The notes: generated from the letters alone by a model not told the origin. Positions 46,765 to 60,700 are shown, counted from the stretch's first letter. The stretch is 64,000 nt of DNA from Albifimbria verrucaria (GCA_020081605.1 JAHREC010000007.1:1-64000); one strand, 5' to 3'. A program made the numbers and translations.

Positions 46765-48535
46765 ATGTTGTCTCAAGCAGCGTCGAACGCCACGGTAATC
46801 CTGGTTACGATTCTCGCGTTGCCCTTCATCTATGTGAGCTGAACCCTAACGAATACACGTCTTTATATAGCATAGAAAGTTAACAGGATAGATGATAAAA
46901 CTGGTGGTTGACCGAGTCCTTTTCCATCCATTTGCCAAGTTTCCGGGCCCTCCACTGGCCCGCCTGACGAACCTGCACAGCGCCTACCATGCTTGGAAAG
47001 GTGACATCCACCTCGATATTTGGCGATGTCATCAGAAATATGGTAATCAAGAACATAAGCTCGGTTCCCGTATCCTTAATGCTAACATGTGGAAGGGCCT
47101 GTGGTGCGGTACGGACCGGATAGGCTGTTAATAGATACACCCACGGCCTTCAGAGGTACGTGGCACGCCTACCATGGCGCTGATTAGGAAGCTCATCTAC
47201 CAGATGTCAACAACCAGGGATGCCATTCAAGAAGTTTCAAGGCTATAATGTCATGGTCCACGGTGCGCCAAACACCTTTACTTTGATTGACAAGGCGGAG
47301 CACGCGCGAAGACGACGACTTCTCGGCCCTGCATTTGCCAGCACCGCATTTGTGGCTCATGAAAAGGCGATTCTTGGTCGGATTGATACATTTTGCCAGG
47401 CCCTGCTCAGAGAAACACTCTCCGAGCCCCGCCAAATTTATCAGAATGGTGTTTGTGTGTCCGGCCTCATGCATGACTTGTCTAATTGTGATAGGCGATT
47501 ATTTGTTTTTGACATTATGATGGCCACGGTTTTTGGTCTCTCCTCTGATCTCCTGGAAGGAAGCGACCACAGACACGTTGTCCACGACATTAAACAATCA
47601 AACGTCCGGATCGGAACTCTGTTACAGGAACCCGCATTAAATATCGGGAGACTGGACAAGTGGCTATTTCCAGCGGCCATTGTTGCAAGAAATAGATTTG
47701 TGAAGTTCATCGCCCACACGGTCGAGAAGAGGGTTAAATACTCAGATCCGAAGGCTAAAGATGTTTTTTCCGTCCTCTTATCTCCGTCGTCAAAAGAGAA
47801 GGATGGACGACTTGGGCCCAAGCTAGCCGCAGCCGAAGCGGCAACGTTCATCGTTGCAGGTATAAAGGACAAAATACCTCATACAGCAGCGGTAAACTAA
47901 CCTGGTTGAACTCTAGGCTCTGATACCTCTGCTACACTACTATGCGCGACTTTCTTCTACTTGAGTCGTAACCCAATCGCTTATGTCAAGGTTGTCGATG
48001 AGGTTCGGTCGACCTTTTCATCAGTGGATGAGATATGTATGGGGTCCAAGTTGGCCTCATGTAGCTACCTCCGCGCATGTGTCCAGGAAGCGCTCAGGAT
48101 GTCTCCACCCGTGGGAAGTGTGCTATGGCGCGAGGCCGAAGACAATGGTGGCGAGGTCGATGGCATCTTCATTCCCCGGGTTGTGTTGTCGGCACCGGGA
48201 TATATAGCCTTCATCATAACGCATCGTACTACCCCGAGCCATTTTTGTATCGACCTGAACGCTGGATCGATGATAGCAAGGAAGCCCTGCGCAATGCAAG
48301 AGCCGCCGCCGTGGGCTTCGGTGTGGGACCACGGATTTGTATCGGCAAAGAACTTGCACTTCAGGAGACCTCATTAGCAATTGCTGCTGCCTTGTGGAGG
48401 ATGGAATTCTCCCGCGTCACCGGGGAAAAGGGGCGAATTGGAGAGGGCCGGAAGGGAGATGTCTGGGGACGGCAACGCCCAGACGAATTCCAACTGGTGG
48501 ATCATCTAACGGGGTCCAAGGAAGGACCTTTTTAA
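46765..48535 (+). CDS. Cytochrome P450 monooxygenase
   Basis: The start at 46765 gives a short membrane anchor ([13 protein letters not shown]). An intron (46834-46891) joins [19 protein letters not shown], the usual N-terminal Pro-rich hinge. Further introns near 47041-47093 and 47157-47210 restore [19 protein letters not shown]. The I-helix AGSDTSAT is made by an intron near 47861-47915. The K-helix EALR and the heme loop [11 protein letters not shown] near 48320 follow. Breaks: near 47217 (GGG for GGGG) and 48178 (GGG for GGGG). It is otherwise complete, about 500 residues. It is an ER membrane enzyme, presumably oxidising the NRPS product or its acyl part. It heads the cluster and is convergent with the CoA-ligase-like gene. 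Confidence 0.85.
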
Positions 48536-48899
48536 ACTTTTCGCCACGTCTGTCATAGACGTAGCAACTTGTTCGTGCCACTTTAGCAGACTGGGCACTG
48601 GGATATTTATCAGGCTAGTGGCCTTTGCAGATATCAGACAGAACACCATTTTTGAGCTTCAATTTGCCCGTGGTTTCTTCGATCATGTATTGTCATCTTT
48701 CAGCCACTTGCCTTTCTTAGCAGAAGTTGACACCCATTTTTGTTGAGTTTGATTAGGCACAGTAGCAAGCTCATTAGAAACACCAGGATAATGCCCCAGC
48801 TTAGCACTTGGTCATTTGATACAGGTGTTATATTTCTTACGATGTTCTCTTCAACTGATGGTTTTTGCCTGAGGGCCTTTAATATCTGTTGCGGTTACA

Positions 48900-50871
48900 T
48901 CACCGCTGGGAAACTTGACCAGCCCCCGCTTCAGGTCCATTCATAGATTGTCTTATAACCCTTCTTAAAAGCTTGCCAGCCGGGCTCCTTGGAAGCTGCT
49001 CGACAAAATCAATCCCTCCAGCAAGTTGCTTATAGTGGGCAACTGAATCTTTGACAAAGTCTGCGATCTCATCCTTGAGTTGTGTTTCATCGACATCCGC
49101 ATATGTCTTTGATCTCACCACCACGGCCTTCGGCACCTCTCCGGCGTGGGTATGCGGCACCGGTACCACGGCGGCATCCTCAACTGCAGGATGAAGAATC
49201 AAGAGCGCCTCAAGCTCTGCCGGCGCAACTTGCATACCCTGGCATAGTTAGCTTAGTCTCCAGTATTATGCTTAGCTTAGGCTCTCACCTTGACCTTGAT
49301 GAGCTCCTTGATCCGATCCACAATATATACGTGGTCATGTCCATTGTTACTAAGTCTTATCTCCACCATGTCTCCTGTTCGTAGCCAATTGTCATGAGTG
49401 AAATTCTTGTCCGTCTCTTCCCGGTTGTCGAGATATCCAAGCATGATGGATGGTGACCTGAGAAGCAGCTCCCCAGGTTCATCGTGACCCAGGTCGTTAC
49501 CATCCGCGTCAACTATACGAGCCTCATAACCGGGCAGCAAACTTCCACATGAACCAAATGAAACATCCAGCGGGCTCGTAATGCTCACTACCACTGATGT
49601 TTCGGTTAACCCTTTCTTAAGTTAGCGTTGCATTGGTCGCTGCTTGCACGAACACTCACCGTAGCCCTGCATGACTGTCCACCGCGGTTGCAGCTCGAAC
49701 AATTTGGTGGAAAGGTCCTTGCTGAGTTTCGCTGCACCAACGACTACGGTTGATACACTGTCAAGATTGTACATGGCGAGTAACTTTGGGACTCGGACCA
49801 TAGCTACGATTAATGGCGGGACCTGATAGCTATTAGCAACCGCGTGCATCTCATTGTGTCTGAGCTTACCAGGTAGAGACGATTTATTCGATGACGTTGG
49901 ATTGTCTCTAGCATCTGGCGCATGTCGAAGCGAGGTAAGACGATAAGTCCATCTCCCCTCTGAACCGCGTAATGACACATCATGATGAGAGCGAAACTGT
50001 GACTCTGGGGCAAGAGGCCCAGGCAGTTCTCATACCCATCAACGCTTCTATATGTGTTTTCATAGAGGCTGAGCTGAATGATATTGGCAATGATGTTCTT
50101 GTGGGAAATTTCGACGAGCTTCTATTAACGGGCGGTTTGTCAGTCTTGAGCCGCTTCGATCATAATTCGTAACGCACTGGTAAACCTGAAGTACCACTTG
50201 ACGCACACAGAAAGGCGGCCTGTCGTGCACCTTGCCCCTTCAACCAATCTAAGCAGGCGAGCCGAGGGAGCGTGGCTCCTTTGTCGATGAGTTGGTTGAC
50301 TGTAGTCGACTCAGGGGCCGTCCCTCTATCTTGTCGGGTGTCTCAAGGATATAGACCTTATCTTCAGGTATTCCCGCCTTTGCTGCACAACAAATGGCCA
50401 GGCTTGCCAAGGAGACACACGTAAAGAGAGCCTGGCATTTTGACTGGACCAGCTGCTTTACGCATTCGGACTCGGAATATGCAGCATTTACAAGCGAGCA
50501 CACGCCCGATAGTCGGTGGACAGCCCAGGATACAGTCATTGTGTCGATCTTTCGTGTTATTGAGCAAAATGTGCATAGATTGCGAGAGGTAGTTGAACTT
50601 ACAGAATTTACGCTGAATATCCCCACCACCCTCCGCCCTGAGTCTGCGATGGTGGTCCATCCTAGTTCGGCAGATAGTGATCGGGCAAGGGATTCAACTC
50701 TGCTTGCGACCTGCTCAGACGTGTATGTTTTACTAGACAGACCGCATGTGAATGGATTCTTGGCCGCCTCATGCCTGCCATCCTTCCAGTTCGCAAAGAT
50801 GAAATCCCCACAGTGGTGGAGTCTGGAATTTGTGGTACCTCTGGAACATATGAAGGAGGTAGGAACACCAT
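48900..50871 (-). CDS. 4-coumarate-CoA-ligase-like acyl-activating enzyme
   Basis: The start at 50871 gives [20 protein letters not shown]. After reading GGGG near 50811-50814 as GGGGG it continues [10 protein letters not shown]. Later parts include [18 protein letters not shown]. An intron near 50112-50173 restores the AMP-binding loop SSGTSGLPK. Then come [33 protein letters not shown] and SPAGKLLRR with the catalytic Lys. The product has the size of a full ligase (about 550 residues). It activates a carboxylic acid as an acyl-AMP and then acyl-CoA. In NRPS clusters such enzymes supply a fatty or aromatic acyl starter. The C-terminus does not end in a clear peroxisomal SKL signal. Confidence 0.85.
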
Positions 50872-51430
50872 GGCGGATCTGTCTCGTCGGCTGGGTCTGT
50901 TTGAAGAGGAAGTGAATGGGGAGATGTGATGGAGGGTGAGACGGCAGGCCTTGGGAGACCTTGGGGTCAGCCTGATTTTCGGCTTTGACCTGTTTATGGA
51001 AAAGTGAACAAGGAGGAGACTAGCAGGGGCAACAACATAAAGGAATGCAAGGAATACCATGGCGAGCGCGCTATGGATCATTAGTTCGTTCGGGTTGGGA
51101 GCGTAGGAGTAGACCGACTTCTCCTCATTGTCGATTGGGTAGTGGGTGGGATATGCCATAGCTAAACTCTTCTTGGGGTAATGCCGCGATAGTAACGCTT
51201 CCGGGTTCCGCGCCACCCACAACTGCTAATGCTATGCCGTGAATAACAGATAATGCCAGAGGATCGCTGACTTCAACCAAAATCCGTCACAAATCCGTTG
51301 TGCCTCAAAAATCATTGTATTGGTTGGTGTCTGCGTTGGCCGGCTAACTTATTACGGATAATCCGTGTTGAAGCCTGACCTTTTCCACCAACGCATTCTC
51401 CACGCGTCGCGACATTCCGTCAAGCAACAC
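50872..51430. other. Intergenic region between ligase and hydrolase genes
   Basis: A divergent promoter region. A 186-codon minus-strand frame (51222-50662) overlaps the ligase start and shows only hydrophobic stretches; it is treated as a shadow. Confidence 0.4.
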
Positions 51431-52292
51431 ATGTCGGAACGCGAGAGCAGCATGGAAGCCCCAAAGGCTTTGAAGATTTTAATGATTCATGGTATGATAT
51501 CTCGACTATTGTGTGGTAGAGTGCTCACCGCTCCAAGGCCATGCCCAGTCTGCCGCCGCCTTCCGGATCGCAACACTCCCTGCAGAGGCGGATATGCACT
51601 TTGTTTGCGTCCAATCAAGCATATACTGGTGGCGTTCATTTCACCTTTGCTCAGGGGCCTTTTCGAGTCTCACCAACTAGTTTCGGGGTGGACCTAGGCG
51701 CAGAAGGCTTCCGAAATGGGACGGATGCCTGGACTTGGTGCAGCGAGCTTACGCTAGAGACCGACTCTCAGTGCTACAACTCGCGCGTGTTGCTTCCTGG
51801 TCTAGAGCAGGCATTCACGTCTTTGCAGACATCATCAAGACCACGGGACCTTTTGACGGTGTCGTGGGGTTTAGTCTTGGGGCAGCGGTGGGTCTGCTTC
51901 TGGCGTCTCTGCTTGAGCCTGAGAGGGAAACATCCACCGCAGTGCATGAAGCCAACTCCGCGAGCTTCCCCGAGTATTGCTCGGCCGTTAAGCGACTGGG
52001 CGTCGGAGCAGCCGGCTTCCACCAACCCCGGCTCAAATTCGCCGTTAGCTTTTCAGGTTTGGCATTCGAACACGAGCGGTACGCGCCATTCTACGAGCCA
52101 AGGATTCAGACGCCAAGCCTTCATCTCATCGCACAATGGGATACTGTGGTGGAGTTGCAACAGTCAATGGCCCTCGTTGGGGCTTGCAGTAATGTGGATG
52201 CAGTTATCTATCACCCAGGTAGCCACTTTGTGCCTCGATGCAGCCTACACGTCCATCAAGTGGCCGATTTCATTGAGCGTTGCTGTGTATAG
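51431..52292 (+). CDS. FSH-type serine hydrolase (thioesterase-like)
   Basis: The start at 51431 gives KALKILMIHG; a 46-base intron (51492-51537) joins GHAQSAAAFRIATLP. This is the N-terminus of the FSH1-like alpha/beta hydrolases. The nucleophile motif GPFDGVVGFSLGAA (GXSXG) lies near 51860. The catalytic Asp is in LIAQWDTVV near 52135 and the His in YHPGSHFVP near 52215. Frame changes occur near 51640 and 51730 (GG for GGG). The product is about 270 residues, ending at 52292. In fungal secondary-metabolite clusters such proteins (LovG-type) release or edit chain-bound intermediates. Here it probably serves the neighbouring NRPS. Confidence 0.8.
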
Positions 52293-52432
52293 CTGTACTG
52301 GGTCTTGCTAGGGACGCTAACACATTGGCCATGGAAGAGCCGCCCGGTTGAGAGACCTGTAAGAGAGCTCTATAATGGAAATCTGCGTTCACTAGCTACT
52401 GAGTATATATGCTGTCTGCTTCGTAGGATACG

Positions 52433-53774
52433 CTAGACACATTGGATTCTCGCAAAGCGTAGCAGCGTGTCGTCCGACAGCAGCCTATCCATATCATCGA
52501 CATTTAGACAAAGCTCCACTTCAAGACTGCCGCCGATGCGGGCCGGTAGGACGACGCAAACCCCATCCAACCCACCCAGCGGGGTCCTCACGAAACGTGG
52601 CTTGCCGAGGCCGGGACCCCAGTCAAAATCGGCCAATGGTACCTTGGCCCAGCTTGAAACCATCACATCCCTGCCCGATTCACAATCAATAGCCGGCCCC
52701 ACCTGTCCGACGTCGTCTAGTGAATCTAGCCACGCCGCCGCAGTACGTACGTGTTCCTCGTCAATACTGTCGACTGCTTCGCGAATCCTTGCCGCGAGTC
52801 TGCCAATGCTGCCCGGTTCGACAAGCTCCGATAATGTCGCGACGGCAATGGCTGGCAACACGGCGTTACCGATGTAGTCGCCGGCGAGCGAGCGACCCAG
52901 TTTTCCACGGCAGTCGACGGCCGAGCCAACCGCTGAGATCGCTTGGCCAGTAGCATGCAAGGCACTGTTGCGGGCGCGATTAATGGCCGACCATAGAAGT
53001 GCAACAAAGGCATCATTTGTGGAAATCGGAGACCGCGCTGTGGTGGCTACGGTCTTAAGCGACACCAAGGCTGAATGCTCGAAGTATAATACGACTTGCT
53101 TTGTTGGCGCAGATGATCCGTCTTCGCCGCCTTGGGTTCCCCTCGACAGAAGCCGCTTGAGTCCGTATCGGCGCCAGGTGAGGCTCAAAAAGGCGTTGCC
53201 TTTCAAATGTCTCCTCTGCAAGCGCCGGCAGCGGGTCTGGGTGGGCAGCGTAGTGGCTGGATTTCGAGTACCGGGCCCAGGTTCGCACCACGTGGGACGC
53301 GCCTGTGATGTCCATGACGGAATGATGGAAGCATAACGCGAGGATCAGTCCACCAGGTATCCCATTTCCTTGTGTTTGGAACACTGGCGCCGACTGATCT
53401 GGTCCTGGTCGTTCATTGACGGGTGATAGCATCGCCCCGTGAAGGCGCGAGATGGGACAGTGGTCACGCCTGAGGCTCTCATAGGTGAAGTCTAGCTCAA
53501 CGGCATCTGAAGAATGGTCGCGCCATCTTAGCTCCACGGCTCGCCGGACACCTCGCCGGACCTGTAATCGCCTGCGGTCACCATCGTCCCTCGACTCAAC
53601 AACGCTACCCGCCAGCAGCGGAATGGCTCGCACGGTTTGGCCAAGGCTTCTATTTAGGGAGGATATGAGCTTTTGAGGCTCGACATTTCCGCACTCTAAG
53701 ACGAAGAATACGGTAAAATAGTCGCGAACGGCGAGGTGGTCTAGGGCACCGAGAGTAACTCTGTCCCAAGCCAT
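52433..53774 (-). CDS. HXXXD (BAHD/TRI101-like) acyltransferase
   Basis: The start at 53774 gives MAWDRVTLGALDHLAVRDYF. The catalytic HHSVMDITG (HXXXD) lies near 53320. After one break near 53185 (TTTTT for TTTT) the second half reads SLTWRRYGLKRLL, then NDAFVALLWSAINRAR, and ends with DFDWGPG near 52625, the DFGWG-equivalent structural motif. It is complete at about 450 residues and intronless. Such enzymes transfer an acyl group from CoA to a hydroxyl or amine, as in trichothecene 3-O-acetylation. In this cluster it could esterify the peptide product or transfer the acyl made by the ligase. Its start faces the NRPS across a shared promoter region of about 1 kb. Confidence 0.85.
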
Positions 53775-54779
53775 CTCGACTTACAACGCGCTTCCTTGTC
53801 AGACGTGGATGGTAGGTGGTTTCGAGGGTCCAAGGAACGACAGTCTTGCGAGTCGTGTTGATGAGGTGTGTAGCCATCCCTGGCCGGGTGAATCCCAACG
53901 GCTGCTTTTTTATCTTATTCTTCTGATTTCCATATTCAGGCACGGCGCCATGACTACTGGTGAACTTCACACCTCTTCATGCACTATACTCACTACCTCG
54001 CTCATGTCTCTCTTGGAACTAGTGAAACCAGTAAGTGCAGGAGTTAGTGTCTGATCCTATTGTCCCATGCAGCTTACTTTTCGGCTCTGTCCAAGCCACC
54101 CTTGCACAAACCACAGCCTTGATAGGTGTGTATACGCGATGCGACTGGTCCAGCTCGTGGGGGTCAAAAGCAAACTGGTTCCAATTGGCCCGCCAGAGGC
54201 CACCGCTACTTAACCACCAGAATGCAATTGCCGTTCCGTTGACATACACCGCACTCTGGCAGGCTTGGAGGCTGGTGGCGTTCGGAGATGCCTGTACTGG
54301 GCGTGCTGACCAATATTTTGGTCGATCTTGCCAGCTAAGTCCAGGCAGTTTTTGTTTGTTGAGAAAAGTTAATGGTTTACCCGAAGAAGAAATGTCCGTC
54401 CCAAGTTTTGTTTTCTTTGGCTAGGGTATGGGTTCGGGCCACCTGGGATCTACTTTCTAACGTTAAGTGGTCGAGAACTTTTGAAGTGCACCACCCTATC
54501 CTTGAACACATGTAGACAAATTTGTTTAGTACAGTTTTGAAGGAAACTAATTGGCTGGCATGAGGCCAGCTTGGCCAGGGGTATCGATTCTGGGGTTTCC
54601 AGCTAATCTAGGTTAACAATCAGCATACTGGTTCTCGTCGATAAAGTATATTCGTGACAGATTCGTACCTTGTTGAATCATTTGTGATTCAATTGTATAA
54701 GGCAAAATCATTTTTATCACTCTTCGGCAACCGAATCGTCAACCAAATAATCAACTATTCACTCTATATTCTACCTCAA
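53775..54779. promoter_or_regulatory. Divergent promoter region of acyltransferase and NRPS
   Basis: About 1 kb between the two starts. No coding motif is found in any frame, and in particular no missing adenylation-domain part. The NRPS frame is open from 54654 but its first ATG is at 54780. Confidence 0.55.
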
Positions 54780-57700
54780 ATGGGTCCGGTGAATGAATGG
54801 CTCGTCTTGGAACAACACTTGTTGGGAGACCCTGCGATCAAACAATGCAAGGTTATTGCCGTCGACCCGACGGTTACAGATACTTGGACCGTAGTAGTTG
54901 CGTTTCATGATGCCAAAGATGGAGTGGAAAATATCCCAAGAATGCATCAGGCGTACAAGAGACTCTGTACGAGAATGACGGCACAACGCGATAGGGGCCT
55001 ACCCAGGCGGTGGCTATCACTGGATGATATTCCGACTTATTCATCGGGTAATGTGAACATCGAAGCGTTGTGCAGTCAGGTCGTCGCGTTACATGCCGCC
55101 GTGACTCATCCATGTGTTGAGGTGCTGCGAACTGTTGTCGCAAACACGCTGGAGCTGCCGCTCGTCGAAGTAAGGCCCTCTAGCTCGTTTATTGGCCTCG
55201 GCGGCGATTCCATGACCGCCATCGAAGTCATGGCCAATTGCTTGGAAGAAGACATGACACTCAAAGTGTCTGATATCATTGCATGTACAAGCCTGCTGGA
55301 GCTAGCAGCTCTTGTAACCTTTGAGGACATCGGCGTTGCGAGCACCATGATGGGACGGCCTCTGGAACACATGGACCTGGAACCCGAAGTGGTGGACTAT
55401 TGGGGCTCTACGGAAGACTGGTGCACTGGCAGCATCATATCCTACAGCTCCACCGTACATTTCGAGGGTCAACGTCCGGGCGGTGCCTCATCGGGAGTGT
55501 CCCTCGTTGATATCTGCGTGGCTGCGATCGTAGACTCGTTCCAGAGAACGTTCTTGGAGCGATTCCTGCCGCTGGCATTGGCCGTGGCTACCGGGACCCA
55601 GGCACTAGTCGTCCGCTCGCTTGAGCTCTCTGTGTCGGAGGATGAGCAGCCGCTGTACACGCTCCGTCGCGTCAAGGACTGGATGAAGAACGCGGAGCCA
55701 CTCGAGGGAACCGACAGCTCAACTCGATTTGTGGAATTGCTCGTGCACGTGGTGGAGGGCGCGGCTGAGCGAGCTCAACTGCAAACTGCAAGAGAGTGGT
55801 GCTCCAGCGCCGGTGTGAAGCCGATGTTCATTGTATTTGTCAGGCTCGAACAAGGAGGCGCTGTATTTGACTACCAGTACCACTCCGGTCTGGTGGATCC
55901 GCCAGGCATCCTGGAATGGGCCGATCGATGCCGTGAGTTACTAAGGGGTAGTCCTTTTGGCACGAAAGGTCCGCTCTTTTCTCTTACAGATTTTCCCCAG
56001 GTGCCTCTATCTTATCAAGATCTCGATGCGTTCGTCGCTGCTGTGAGTCAGCTAAGACAGTTTGATGTGGAGCATGTATACAGATGCTCCCCGTGCAAGA
56101 GGGCATACTGTCTGCTCAAATCCGTAGCGAGGATGCTTACAGGATAGAACTCACCATTGAATGGGTCGGCGGGACCCAGCTTGCGGATGGCGCCTTGGAA
56201 GCTGCATGGCTGGCTTTGGTAACCCGCCACGCCGCGTTGCGCACAGTATTCCTGCCCGCAGCTAGGCACAACGCCAGGTTTGACCAAGCCGTACTGCGAC
56301 GAGTTGAGGTTAACATTTTGAGGCTGGAGGCCGTGAAAGACCGGTTTGCAGCCATACGAGCCTTGCAGGCACTAGCCCCATGACTTTCGTGTACAATCGG
56401 CCTCCACACCGGCTCGCCATCGTTGAGACACGCGACGGCGGGGTGTTCTGCAGGCTCGAGATGAGCCACGCCATTGTCGATGGATTATCAGCCGGATTAC
56501 TGCTTCGTGAGTGGGAGCGTGCGCTGTCTGGGAAACGCTCGGACGTGCCCATTGCTCCGTTCAGCAACTTGATATCCTTTCTACAAGACCAGCAAGCTGA
56601 AGCGCCACTTGATTACTGGACGCGATATCTTGATGGCGTCCAACCGTCTCTCTTTCCGATCATGGTTGATGAGGTCCCGTCTTTGTCCACCGTGGAGTCG
56701 GTGACCGTTGAGTTTGATGCACCCCAGTTGCGCGACTTTTGCAGGGCAAGGAGTGTTACGATTTCCACACTGATGCAGGCTGCCTGGGGCTTCGTGCTTC
56801 GAGGATACACTCAAAGTGATGACGTGAGCTTTGGATACTTGACGTCTGGGCGTGACGCTCCAGGGTTTTATATGAAAGGGATGATTGGATGTTTGGTGAA
56901 TCTTGTCGTTTGCCGCATCCAGTTCGCGGAATTGGGTTCGTTGGCGGAGCTGCTGGACCGTGTCCAGCGAGATCGTGGCCCGGGCATCGTGAACCAGTAC
57001 GTTTCGTTGGCTGCCCTTCAAAATGAAGTCCTACAGGAAGGGGCGGTGTTGTTCAATACCCTTCTGTCGGTAATGCAAGAGCAGGGGTCGGACACCAACG
57101 ACGCAATCCAAGTCGTAGACGAAGTCGCGTCAACAGAAGTTAGTAACTTTGTTCATTCTTGCCGGGCGCTCACTCCTGGCGACCTTTCATCCCCGCTAGA
57201 TAAGACTACCATCCTCCGCTAACAATGTTTGAAGTATAATATTGCACTCCGCGTCGTCTCGAATGATACGGGCGTCTCTCTGACACTGGACTATCGTACT
57301 ACCACCATGTCCAAGGCCCACGCGGTCAGTCTTGGGGATTCGTTCCGGAAGGTTGTCCGCATAATCATTTCGGAGACAAGTTGTAAGCTAGAAAACGTCT
57401 GCATCCTTTCCGATGCAGACCTCGTCCACCTCGACAACCAGCAGCCACTTACAACGGAGGAGAGCTCATGCACGCATCGGCTTATTGGTGACCAGGCACG
57501 CAGCCGCCCTGACGCGGAGGCGGTGGCAGCGTGGGACTACAGTTTCAGCTATGCCGAGCTGGAGTCTCTCACCACGACACTGGCAGTCAAACTCCGACAA
57601 TTGGGGGCAGGATCTGATGAGTTCGTTCTCGTCTGCTTCCCCAAGTCGGCGTGGGCCGTTGTGGCCATGGTCGCCGTCCAAAAGGCCGGGGCCGCGTTTG

Positions 57701-60700
57701 TACCACTAGATCCCGGGGCCCACCCCAACGCCTGCAGCGTGTCGTCGCCGAGACCAAAGCTCGATACGCGCTCTCAGCTCGGTCTAATCGAGCCCTAATT
57801 CAGGAGCTTGGAATCGATCCCGTAGTGGTTGATGAAGATGCCCTGCGTGGGCTGTCGCCGGGCCAGCTGCCTAAACAGACGGCGTCCCCAACCACGCCTC
57901 TTTCGCTGTGTTCACGTCAGGTAGCACGGGAAACCCCAAAGGCATTGTCATGGAGCACAGGGCCGTATGTGCGACGGCCAAGGCGTACGGTTCTTCATTG
58001 GGCATCGGATCCGGGTCGCGCGTGTTCCAGTTCGCCGCGTACACCTTTGACATGGGCATACTCGACATCTTGGTGACCCTCATGCGTGGCGGCTGCGTGT
58101 GCGTGCCGTCCGACCACGACCGCGTCAACAACTTACCGCGCGCCATTAACGCTGCGGGTGCCAATTTCCTTTCTTTGACGCCGACCGTCGGCGAGTTTCT
58201 GTCACCGGCCGACGTGCCTCAAGTCGAGGTCGTCTGCTTCGCCGGGGAGGTGCCCAACCAGACCACGATCGATCGCTGGAAGAGCAAAGTACAGTTGCAT
58301 GGAATCTACGGGCCTGCTGAGGCTTCAACTTGTGCGTGGAACCCGAACTTGGGTCAGGGTGAGAAGCCAAAGCCAAACAATATTGGCCGCCCAATCTCGA
58401 GTACTTTTGGGTTATCCACCCATCCAGACCTCTGGAGCCGGTGCCCATTGGGTGCGTTGGAGAGCTCCTCGTCGCGGGCCCGATGCTTGCTCGCGGCTAC
58501 CTCGAGGATAGCGCTGACCACGGAAGGTGGTTGTCCCTGGGTGGCCCCGGTGGTACGAGGGTCTACCGTACTGGCGACCTTGTCCGACAACACCTCGACG
58601 GCAGTTTTGACTTTATAGGAAGGAAGGATTCCCAGATCAAGATCCGGGGACAGAGGGTCGAGCTGGCCGAGATTGAGTCTCATTTGTCCCAGCTGCTGCC
58701 CGAAAGCACGACCGCAATCGTGGACATGGTCAAGACAGTCGACGGCGGTCTAAGCGCGCTGACCGCGATGATCTGGTTCTATGAGGGCTACGTCCCGGGG
58801 ACTTCATCGGTGCAGCTTGAGCACCCTCCTGAGATTCTGCAGCGTGCACTTTCAGATTTGGAACCGTCGCTGCGCGCACATCTTCCCTCGCACATGATTC
58901 CCTCCCGCGTATTGGTGTTTGGTGGCCTGCCAGAGCGAACAACATCAGGCAAGGTGGACCGACGTGCCTGCATCGCTCTCGGTAACTCCATGACGAACTC
59001 GAAGCCAGCGCTGGTAGCGATAAATGAAGAGCCAACAACGGCTATGGAGGTATTACTGCGGCAGCTTTGGGCGTCCAGTCTGCACTTGCCACTCGACCAC
59101 ATCGGCCGGGCCTCCAACTTTTTCTACCTGGGGGTGACTCCTAGCCGCCATGAGGCTGGCCGCGGCCGCCTCGACCAGAGGACTTGCGCTTGATACGGCG
59201 ACTGTTCTCCGACACCCAAAGCTTGAGGACATGGCCAAGGAAGCAACTTTCGGACATGGCCTCCCGGCGCAGCCTGGTGATCCCGCGGAGCGTTTCAGTC
59301 TATTGCCAGCTACCATTGCTCGTTCCCTTGAAGAAGCCGCCCGTGACCTCTGTGGGCTATCAGCGGAACAGATTGAGGATGCTTACCCCAGCACGGCACT
59401 ACAGGAAGGACTTCTTGCGTTATCTGTCAAGCAGCCGGGGTCTTTCATCGCCAGGCTATGCTATAAAGGCAACCGCGACGTCGACATTGAGCGTTTCAAG
59501 GAGGCCTGGAGACGAACTGTGAGTTTATGCAGCAACATTCGAACGAGAATAGTCTTTGTCCAAGGTAAATCTGTTCAGGTCATCGCTAAGGACGACGCCG
59601 TGACCGAAGAGTGCTGCGACGTCGACATGGACGTTGCCCAAGCCGACGTCATGGATGCCAAGATGACCTACGGCTCCCCGCTGTCCTGTGTCCGCTTTGC
59701 CAAGGATTCTGAGGACGGCTAATCCTCCTTTGGGCCATACACCACTCCGTTTTCGACGGCTGGAGCCTGCGCAGCATCTTGAGTATCTTGAACCGTCTGT
59801 ACTATGGGTCAGCAGTTAAGACCCCGCCTCCATTTAGTAGATTTATCCACTACACAACTACATTGGACCGAGATTCGGCGGCCGACTACTGGAAGGCCGA
59901 GCTCAGTGGGGCGGAACGTGCTCCGCTGCCTGTAGCCACTACTGGCACACCGGACGCCGCCTCTCGGGCCACGACCCGAACCTTAGACGAGAGCCTCTCC
60001 ATAAGCCCGCGAGACTATTCCGTCACTAAAGCCTCCATCCTGCGTGCCGCGTGGGCGCTTGGTTCTCGCAGCACATGGTGGAATCGATGATGTGTGCTTC
60101 GGTGCCACCGTTTCTGGTCGCCAAGCTCCTGTCTCTGATGTGGAGGAGCTCGTCGGGCCCACGATTGCCACGGTACCAGTTCGGGTCCGCCTCAATCGCG
60201 AGCAGACTGTGTCGCAGTATCTACAAGATGTGCAGAGCCAGGCGGTGGACATGATTGCGCACGAGCAGTTCGGTCTGCAGAATATTGCCAGGCTCGGGCT
60301 AGACGCGGGGGCGGCTTGCGACTTTTCGAGCCTGCTGGTCATCCAACCGAGCAACGAGCCATCAGAAACTGTTTCGCCGGCACTACTACGATCATCGGGA
60401 CTGGAATGGCTCTCAAGCTCGGGCATGGACTCGGATGAGGCGCCCCAAGGCTATCTCAACTACCCTCTTGTCGTCAGAGCATCGGGGAGGACCGGTCCAT
60501 AGGCTTTCGGTTCTTCTACGACTCAGCGCTCATCCCGACCTCCGAGGTTCAGAGACTGTCACGCCTGCTGTGCCATGTGGTACGGCTTCTTCTCGATACG
60601 CCGGAACAGGCCTGCGTTGGTTCCCTCATGCTCGCCTCTCCCTGGGACATACAGAAGGCGGAGGAGTGGAGCGGGGCCGATGCCGATGTTGTGCACGCCT

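Noticed and set aside
46481..46798. 105-codon plus-strand frame before the P450
   Set aside because: It overlaps the P450 start codon in another frame and has no motif.
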